Part shown: positions 6,301 through 10,752 of the stretch, piece after piece
Position numbering within the stretch: position 1 is the first letter of the stretch
Layout: every line of letters begins with the position of its first letter
NCBI GenBank assembly: GCA_945871755.1
Contig: CAMBWV010000010.1
Coordinates: 1-10,752, forward strand
DNA: 10,752 bases
From: an uncultured Bacteroidales bacterium
Lineage (GTDB): Bacteria; Bacteroidota; Bacteroidia; Bacteroidales; Bacteroidaceae
Reading direction: 5' to 3'
The notes under the pieces: generated by a model
Databases searched by the model: none
The model's input: only the letters and a program-made list of their open reading frames with translations
Told to the model about the DNA's origin: nothing
Program-made: the position numbers and the translations under genes

Positions 6301-7833
6301 TTACTGAATCAGGTTCTTGCCCGTCATTTCGGCAGGCTGCTCCAGGCCCATGATGTGGAGGATGGAGGGTGCCACGTCGGCCAGTACGCCGTCGATAACC
6401 TTGGCTTCCTTGTTCTGCGTCACGTAGATGAAGGGGACGGGGTTGAGGGAGTGGGCCGTATTGGGCGTGCCGTCGCTGTTGATGGCGTTGTCGGCGTTGC
6501 CGTGGTCGGCGATGATGATGGTTTCGTAGTCGGTGGCGTTGGCAGCTTCTACGACTTCCTTCACGCACTGGTCCACTGCGGTCACAGCCTTTTCGATGGC
6601 GCCGTAGATACCCGTGTGGCCGACCATATCACCATTGGCAAAGTTGACCACGATGAAGTCGTACTTGTCCTCGCGAATGGCAGCTACGAGTTTGTCCTTC
6701 ACTTCGTAGGCCGACATTTCGGGTTGGAGGTCGTAGGTGGCCACCTTGGGAGAAGCCACGAGGATACGCTCTTCGCCTTCGTAGGGAGTTTCTCGACCAC
6801 CGTTGAAGAAGAAGGTCACGTGGGCGTACTTCTCCGTTTCGGCTGTGTGGAGCTGCTTCAGGCCCTTGCTGGCGAGGTATTCGCCGAGGGTGTTGCTCAC
6901 GTTTTCTTTGGGGAAGAGGATGTGAACGCCAGTGAAGGAAGCGTCGTAGGGTGTCATGCAGAAATATTGCAGGCCTGGAATGGTCTTCATTCCCTGCTCG
7001 GGCATATCCTGCTGGGTGAGAACGATGGTGAGTTCCTTAGCGCGGTCGTTGCGGTAGTTGAAGAAGATGACCACGTCGCCTTCCTGGATGCGTCCGTCCA
7101 CCTTTGCGTTGACGAGGGGCTCCATAAATTCGTCCGTGTTCTTGTGGTCTTCGCTATCGCTGTCGTAGCAGCTCTGCACGCCTTCTACCATGTCTTCGCA
7201 GGCGCGGCCCTTGCCTTCAACGAGTTGGTCGTAGGCCACCTTCACACGGTCCCAACGCTTGTCGCGGTCCATGGCATAGAAGCGTCCGATGATGCTAGCC
7301 ACGTGTGCGCCTACCTTGTCGCACTGTTCGGTGAGCTGGGCGATGAATCCCTTGCCGCTCTTGGGGTCGGTGTCGCGGCCGTCCATGAAGCAGTGAACGA
7401 AGGTGCGCTCTGCCACGCCGTATTCGCCGGCGATGTCAACGAGTTTGAAGAGGTGGTCGAGCGAAGAGTGAACGCCGCCGTTGGAGGTGAGGCCCATGAG
7501 GTGGACGCGCTTGCCGTTTTCCTTGGCATAGGAATAGGCGCGTACGATTTCAGGGTTCTGGAGAATGGAGCCGTCGGCACAGGCGCGGTTGATTTTCACC
7601 AGGTCTTGGTAAACGATGCGGCCAGCGCCGATATTGAGGTGGCCCACTTCGGAGTTACCCATCTGTCCGTCGGGCAGACCAACGTTTTCGCCCGAAGCCA
7701 GCAACTGGGAGTGCGGATAAGTAGCGTTGAGGTGGTCCATAAAAGGAGTTGGAGTCTGGAAGATGACGTCACCTTTGCCGTGACCGCCAATGCCCCAACC
7801 GTCGAGAATCATCAGGAGAGCTTTTTTTGCCAT
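6301..7833 (-). CDS. gpmI: 2,3-bisphosphoglycerate-independent phosphoglycerate mutase
   Basis: The 510-residue cytoplasmic enzyme interconverts 3- and 2-phosphoglycerate in glycolysis and gluconeogenesis through a phosphoserine intermediate, using two Mn ions. All family landmarks are present and sit one residue before those of the Geobacillus stearothermophilus enzyme. Asp11 (ILDGWG) and the nucleophile Ser61 (MGNSEVGH) belong to the phosphatase-like domain. The inserted transferase domain has His122, Asp151/Arg153 (MDGRD), Arg184, Arg190 and Arg261/Arg264 (FNYRNDR). Lys335 follows, then the metal ligands Asp402/His406 (NGDMVGH), Asp443/His444 (ADHGNAD) and His461. Length is normal for the family. 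The start [14 protein letters not shown] is 26 bases from the predicted transcription start. It is transcribed alone, away from greA and towards the 863-residue protein gene, and ends at a perfect terminator. Confidence 0.98.
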   Translation of the reverse strand: MAKKALLMILDGWGIGGHGKGDVIFQTPTPFMDHLNATYPHSQLLASGENVGLPDGQMGNSEVGHLNIGAGRIVYQDLVKINRACADGSILQNPEIVRAYSYAKENGKRVHLMGLTSNGGVHSSLDHLFKLVDIAGEYGVAERTFVHCFMDGRDTDPKSGKGFIAQLTEQCDKVGAHVASIIGRFYAMDRDKRWDRVKVAYDQLVEGKGRACEDMVEGVQSCYDSDSEDHKNTDEFMEPLVNAKVDGRIQEGDVVIFFNYRNDRAKELTIVLTQQDMPEQGMKTIPGLQYFCMTPYDASFTGVHILFPKENVSNTLGEYLASKGLKQLHTAETEKYAHVTFFFNGGRETPYEGEERILVASPKVATYDLQPEMSAYEVKDKLVAAIREDKYDFIVVNFANGDMVGHTGIYGAIEKAVTAVDQCVKEVVEAANATDYETIIIADHGNADNAINSDGTPNTAHSLNPVPFIYVTQNKEAKVIDGVLADVAPSILHIMGLEQPAEMTGKNLIQ

Positions 7834-7865
7834 AGATGTAAGTTGTTTACAGGTTGATTACGCTG

Positions 7866-7897
7866 CGAAATTATTGAAAATTCGCAGGATAGCAAAA
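7866..7897 (-). promoter_or_regulatory. Promoter of gpmI with overlapping inverted repeat
   Basis: On the minus strand TTTTG (7897-7893) is followed after 19 bases by TAATTTCG (7873-7866), one mismatch from TAnnTTTG. The start of transcription would be near 7859, about 26 bases before the ATG. TGCGAA (7864-7869) and TTCGCA (7881-7886) form an inverted repeat across the -7 box, which might be an operator or chance. Confidence 0.55.
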
Positions 7898-8008
7898 TCT
7901 GTGCAAGGGTTTTTGGATGGCTAGCGGCCTTGCGGCCCTCCGAAAGGCGGAAAAAGTGGGGTGGAGATAGCATTTGGGTGACAGCAAACCGCTTTTTTGT
8001 GGAAAATA

Positions 8009-8040
8009 TTTGGTGCGGTGGAAAATAAGGACTACCTTTG
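8009..8040 (+). promoter_or_regulatory. Promoter of the greA leader or a small RNA
   Basis: TTTG (8009-8012), a 20-base spacer and TACCTTTG (8033-8040) match the Bacteroidetes promoter pattern fully. Transcription would start near 8047, about 260 bases before the greA start codon. It reads into a hairpin with a T-run at 8098-8153. Confidence 0.7.
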
Positions 8041-8097
8041 CCCACGCAAATAAGGCCGAAACGACATAAGTTATCGGCACGACAGATGGTTTTGACG

Positions 8098-8153
8098 GAA
8101 AGGATTTCAGCCTGAACACCCATAGAAGGCCGAAATTCTTTCAGTATTTTTTT
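8098..8153 (+). terminator. Terminator-like hairpin in the greA leader (attenuator or sRNA end)
   Basis: GAAAGGATTTCAGCC (8098-8112) pairs with GGCCGAAATTCTTTC (8128-8142): 15 positions with one G-U pair and one A-C mismatch, loop of 15. Then come AGTA and seven T (8147-8153). AAGGCCGAAA of the right arm (8126-8135) also occurs at 8052-8061, so the upstream copy could pair with the left arm instead and break the terminator. A 5-base hairpin (GCCGA 8055-8059 with TCGGC 8074-8078) would compete with that. Transcription could therefore end near 8153, giving an RNA of about 105 bases, or run on into greA. Confidence 0.6.
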
Positions 8154-8273
8154 GTTACCTTAAAAATCAGCGATAGAGATAAGGAGCGTGCGTTCAGTTC
8201 CTCATTTCCAACTCCTTCGAAATTACAAACAAGATTTGGATTAGTAGTTCCAAGGCCAGCATTCAGGCCAAGG

Positions 8274-8301
8274 ACTCCTAACTCCTAACTCCTAACTTCT
8301 A
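8274..8301 (+). repeat. 7-base minisatellite just upstream of greA
   Basis: ACTCCTA occurs three times in tandem (8274-8280, 8281-8287, 8288-8294), followed by one variant, ACTTCTA (8295-8301). The array ends eight bases before the greA ATG and so lies in the ribosome-loading region. The 155 bases between the T-run and this array hold no ORF and no strong promoter. Confidence 0.75.
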
Positions 8302-8309
8302 ACTATTTT

Positions 8310-8777
8310 ATGGCTTACATGACTCAAGAGGGCTACGACAAGATGGTAGCCCAGCTCCGCCACATGGAATCGGTGGAGCGCCCCGCAGCCTCCGCAGCGA
8401 TTGCGGAAGCCCGCGACAAAGGTGACCTTTCCGAAAACAGCGAATACGATGCTGCCAAGGAGGCACAGGCAATGCTCGAAACAAAAATCAACCAGCTCAA
8501 ACAGGCCATTGCCGAAGCAAAAATCATTGACACTTCCCGCCTGAGCAACGATACCGTGCAGATTCTCTCGACCGTAGAAATGAAGAATCTGGCCAACAAC
8601 ATGGTGATGAAATACACCATCGTTAGCGAGAGCGAGGCCAATCTGCGCGAGGGCAAAATCTCTTCGACTACGCCCATCGCTCAGGGTCTGCTTGGCAAAA
8701 AAGCGGGCGACGTGGTGGAAATCAAGATTCCCCAAGGCGTCATCAAACTTGAGATTCTGAAAATCAGCATCGACTAA
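8310..8777 (+). CDS. greA: Transcription elongation factor GreA
   Basis: The 155-residue protein enters the secondary channel of RNA polymerase and stimulates cleavage of backtracked transcripts. Residues about 1-75 form the N-terminal coiled coil; its tip is DLSENSEY with acidic residues Asp39 and Glu42, which match the Mg-positioning Asp41 and Glu44 of E. coli GreA. Residues about 80-155 are the FKBP-like C-terminal domain, with STTPIAQGLLGKKAGDVVEI typical of the family. Length is usual. The ATG at 8310 (MAYMTQEGYDKM) is the natural start; a second Met at residue 4 is also possible. It is followed after a repeat-filled gap by the HIT gene, a neighbour I recall for greA in other Bacteroidales. 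The leader suggests regulation before or during translation. Confidence 0.97.
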   Translation: MAYMTQEGYDKMVAQLRHMESVERPAASAAIAEARDKGDLSENSEYDAAKEAQAMLETKINQLKQAIAEAKIIDTSRLSNDTVQILSTVEMKNLANNMVMKYTIVSESEANLREGKISSTTPIAQGLLGKKAGDVVEIKIPQGVIKLEILKISID

Positions 8778-8832
8778 TCCGTTTGCTGAGGTAGCCACGC
8801 CGCGCTCGCCTGCCAAACCTGCTTTTGTGCAT

Positions 8833-8935
8833 TCCTTATATATAATAAGGTGGTCCTTATATATAAAAAGGTGTTCCTAACATATAATGGTGTGCTCCTA
8901 ATATAAAATTGCACTCCTTATATATAATAGGAGTG
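8833..8935. repeat. Array of five ~21-base palindromic AT-rich repeats
   Basis: Five adjacent imperfect copies occupy the gap between greA and the HIT gene: 8833-8853, 8854-8874, 8875-8895, 8896-8914 (19 bases) and 8915-8935. The consensus resembles TCCTTATATATAATAAGGTG, itself a near-palindrome with CCTTAT and ATAAGG arms. The 21-base period is two helical turns, so the copies face the same side of the DNA. There are no unique spacers, so it is not a CRISPR array. Possible roles are multiple operator sites, an AT-rich promoter region for the HIT gene, or a simple minisatellite. The flanks 8778-8832 and 8936-9007 show nothing else. Confidence 0.75.
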
Positions 8936-9007
8936 GGGCAGGGCATCATTCGAGTGGCAAAGTAGTAGCGCTGTGCGCCAGCCAAAGCAACCCACATCTT
9001 CCACCCT

Positions 9008-9397
9008 ATGACAATCTTCAGCCGAATCATTGCAGGAGAAATCCCCTCCTACAAATGCGCCGAGGACGACCGTTTCTACGCCTTCCTCGACATCAATCCC
9101 GTGGCAAAGGCTCACACCCTCGTGGTGCCCAAGCAGGAAGTAGATTACCTGTTCGACCTCGACGACGACACCTTGGCCGCCATGACCGTCTTTGCCAAGC
9201 GTGTGGCCAAAGCCATTCAGCAGGCATTCCCCTGCCGCAAGGTGGGCATGGCAGTGCTGGGCCTGGAGGTCAACCACGCCCACATTCACTTGATTCCCCT
9301 TCAGAGCGAAGGCGATATGGACTTCCGCAAGGAGAAACTCCAATTGCCAGCTGAAGAGATGCAGGCTATCGCCGACAAAATCCTTGAGAATTTCTAA
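9008..9397 (+). CDS. HIT-family nucleotide-binding hydrolase
   Basis: The 129-residue cytoplasmic protein belongs to the histidine triad superfamily (HINT-like branch), which hydrolyses nucleoside phosphoramidates or similar adenylyl or nucleotidyl compounds. The signature HAHIHLIP lies at 90-97 with the triad His90, His92 and His94; His92 should be the nucleophile by homology. The start MTIFSRIIAGEIP and the HTLVVPK strand (36-42) are typical. In place of the usual Gly-Gln-x-V segment before the triad it has GLEVNHAHIHL, a normal variant. Its physiological substrate cannot be read from sequence. It follows greA in the same direction with a 230-base gap containing the 21-base array, so it may be co-transcribed or have its own promoter. 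A strong terminator closes the unit. Confidence 0.95.
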   Translation: MTIFSRIIAGEIPSYKCAEDDRFYAFLDINPVAKAHTLVVPKQEVDYLFDLDDDTLAAMTVFAKRVAKAIQQAFPCRKVGMAVLGLEVNHAHIHLIPLQSEGDMDFRKEKLQLPAEEMQAIADKILENF

Positions 9398-9410
9398 CGA
9401 ACACCCATCA

Positions 9411-9461
9411 CAAAAACCGGAGAAGCGACCAGCGCGTGCTAGGTCCCTTCCCCGGTTTTTG
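9411..9461. terminator. Long bidirectional terminator after the HIT gene
   Basis: CAAAAACCGG (9411-9420) and CCGGTTTTTG (9452-9461) pair perfectly, and the stem continues inside: GAAG (9422-9425) with CTTC (9447-9450), then GACC (9427-9430) with GGTC (9442-9445). This gives 18 pairs with two internal mismatches and an 11-base loop. The T-run is part of the stem on both strands, so it can end transcription either way. It separates the greA/HIT unit from the GH95 gene. Confidence 0.85.
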
Positions 9462-9521
9462 CAATCATAGACCTTTTTCCCTAGCAGCCGCTCGGCGGTT
9501 TGCCCAATCCTTTCCCCTACT

Positions 9522-10752
9522 ATGAAACATCCTTTCTCCCACTTCTTCCTCGCAGCCACCGCTGCCTTCTTCGCCGCCACGAGCCCCAATGTCGTGGCCC
9601 AAGCCCAGCAGACCATTTGGTTTGACGAGCCCACAAGCTTTGCGGGCCACGCCATCTGGACACAGGAAATACCCGAAGGCGCACCTGCCGACTACAAACC
9701 CGTCAATGCGGGCGAGCAAAACTGGAATCGCGACCGCGAATGGGAACAGCGTTCCCTGCCGTTGGGCAATGGTTCGCTGGGAGCCAACGTCATGGGTAGC
9801 ATAGCCACCGAGCGCTACACGCTTAACGAGAAAACCCTCTGGCGTGGCGGTCCTGGCACTGCCGATGGCCCCGCCCACTATTGGAATCAAAACAAGGAGA
9901 GCGCGCATCTGCTTCCCGAGATTCGCCAAGCCTTCCTCGACGGTGATCTCAACAAGGCTGCCGACCTCACGATGCGCAATTTCAATAGTACTGTGCCCTA
10001 CGAGGCAAAAGGCGAACGCTCCTTCCGCTTCGGCTCCTTTACCACCCTGGGCGAATTGTGCATAGAGACGGGCCTCAACGACAAGGATGCGTGCTACTAT
10101 CGCCGCGCCCTCTCTATTGATTCGGCCCTAGCAACCGTGTCTTTCACGGCCAACGGTATAGATTATCGCCGCGAGACGTTCATCAGTTACCCGCACAATG
10201 TGATGGCCATCCGTTTCTCGGCCTCGCAGAAGGCCCAGCAGCAACTTCGCCTGGCCTATACGCCCAATCCTTGTGCCGAAGGAAAGGTCACGGCAACGGC
10301 CGACGGCAGCCTGCTCTACGAGGGACGACTCGACAACAACGGCATGCAGTTTGTCCTTCGCTTGCAAGCACAGGCCAAAGGCGGCACGCTCACGGCGGAA
10401 GGCGGCACCCTCGTGGTGCGCAATGCCGATGAGGTGGTCATCCTCCTTACAGCCGATACGGACTACAAGCCCAACTACGACCCCGACTTCAACGACGCGA
10501 AGGCCTACGTGGGCGTGAATCCCTTGTCCACCACCGAGGGATGGATGCGCAAAGCCCGCAAAACGTCGTGGAGCAAACTCCTCCAAGCCCACTTGCGCGA
10601 CTACACCGCCCTCTTCGGCCGCGTGAAGTTCCAGCTGGATAATTCCACCTCCGCCCTGCCCACCAACAAGCGCCTCGAAGCCTACCGAAAGGGAGCGAAG
10701 GACCAGGGCCTCGAAACGCTCTACTACCAATTTGGCCGCTACCTGCTCATCG
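9522..10752 (+). CDS. Glycoside hydrolase family 95 enzyme (alpha-L-fucosidase/alpha-L-galactosidase type), N-terminal part
   Basis: The first 410 codons are present; the gene runs off the window. A signal peptide (about 1-26, ending NVVA before Gln27) shows export. Residues 79-92 (LPLGNGSLGANVMG) and 101-112 (LNEKTLWRGGPG) are hallmarks of the GH95 N-terminal domain. The stretch 170-225 (FGSFTTLGEL, YRRALSIDSALATVSF, YRRETFISYP) continues that domain. Residues from about 365, including LETLYYQFGRYLLI, begin the (alpha/alpha)6 catalytic domain; the catalytic acid and the catalytic Asp/Asn residues lie beyond the edge. GH95 enzymes release terminal alpha-1,2-fucose or alpha-L-galactose from host or plant glycans, working in the periplasm. 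The ATG at 9522 is the only start giving a signal peptide. No polysaccharide-utilisation partners (SusC/D) are in view. The 60 bases before it show no clear promoter. Confidence 0.93.
   Translation, partial: MKHPFSHFFLAATAAFFAATSPNVVAQAQQTIWFDEPTSFAGHAIWTQEIPEGAPADYKPVNAGEQNWNRDREWEQRSLPLGNGSLGANVMGSIATERYTLNEKTLWRGGPGTADGPAHYWNQNKESAHLLPEIRQAFLDGDLNKAADLTMRNFNSTVPYEAKGERSFRFGSFTTLGELCIETGLNDKDACYYRRALSIDSALATVSFTANGIDYRRETFISYPHNVMAIRFSASQKAQQQLRLAYTPNPCAEGKVTATADGSLLYEGRLDNNGMQFVLRLQAQAKGGTLTAEGGTLVVRNADEVVILLTADTDYKPNYDPDFNDAKAYVGVNPLSTTEGWMRKARKTSWSKLLQAHLRDYTALFGRVKFQLDNSTSALPTNKRLEAYRKGAKDQGLETLYYQFGRYLLI

Noticed and set aside
6265-7857. A 530-codon plus-strand open frame covering gpmI
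   Set aside because: It is fully antisense to gpmI, whose motifs are unmistakable. The peptide is low in complexity (rich in Val, His, Ala and Gly) and has no recognisable domain, as expected for a codon-bias shadow.
8047-8153. A known riboswitch or 6S RNA in the greA leader
   Set aside because: No conserved riboswitch core was recognised, and the predicted RNA of about 105 bases is shorter than a usual 6S RNA. Only the terminator and competing pairing can be supported.
8833-8935. A CRISPR array
   Set aside because: The copies are directly adjacent, without unique spacers, are AT-rich and degenerate, and have no cas genes nearby.

Overview
The window looks like chromosome of a member of the Bacteroidales, most likely Prevotella or a close relative. 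The reasons are: promoters of the Bacteroidetes type (TTG, about 20 bases, TAnnTTTG); A-rich leaders without Shine-Dalgarno sites; secreted proteins with the DGT/DGS-type N-terminal strand module and an 'LPAG-Y' style C-terminus common in this group; an LRR/caspase-like secreted protein; and a GH95 fucosidase family gene. The genus is an inference.

Layout, left to right. Positions 1-701 hold no convincing gene, but contain several inverted and direct repeats, a strong hairpin terminator (247-277) and a near-consensus promoter (508-538) followed by a folded leader. A plus-strand gene (702-2573) encodes a secreted protein with BspA-type leucine-rich repeats and a C-terminal caspase-like (C14) peptidase domain with an intact His/Cys dyad. 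Next comes a 374-base palindromic repeat island (2576-2949) with perfect 14-base terminal inverted repeats and nested hairpins. Two plus-strand genes for exported proteins of unknown function follow, probably as an operon: a 153-residue protein (3069-3530) and an 863-residue protein (3567-6158) with duplicated C-terminal modules.

The right part is mainly housekeeping. gpmI, for cofactor-independent phosphoglycerate mutase of glycolysis, is on the minus strand (6301-7833), with its own promoter and a perfect terminator. greA, for the transcript cleavage factor (8310-8777), has a long leader that looks like an attenuator or a separate small RNA, then a 7-base minisatellite next to its start codon. 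An array of five roughly 21-base palindromic AT-rich repeats separates greA from a HIT-family nucleotide hydrolase gene (9008-9397), which ends in a long bidirectional terminator. The window closes inside a GH95 glycoside hydrolase gene (9522 to the edge) for an exported enzyme acting on fucosylated or galactosylated glycans.

No tRNA, rRNA, CRISPR array, transposase or phage gene was seen. The most interesting parts are non-coding: the palindromic island and its third, detached end motif at the next gene's stop codon; the greA leader; and the 21-base array. The secreted LRR-caspase protein is the most unusual coding feature.
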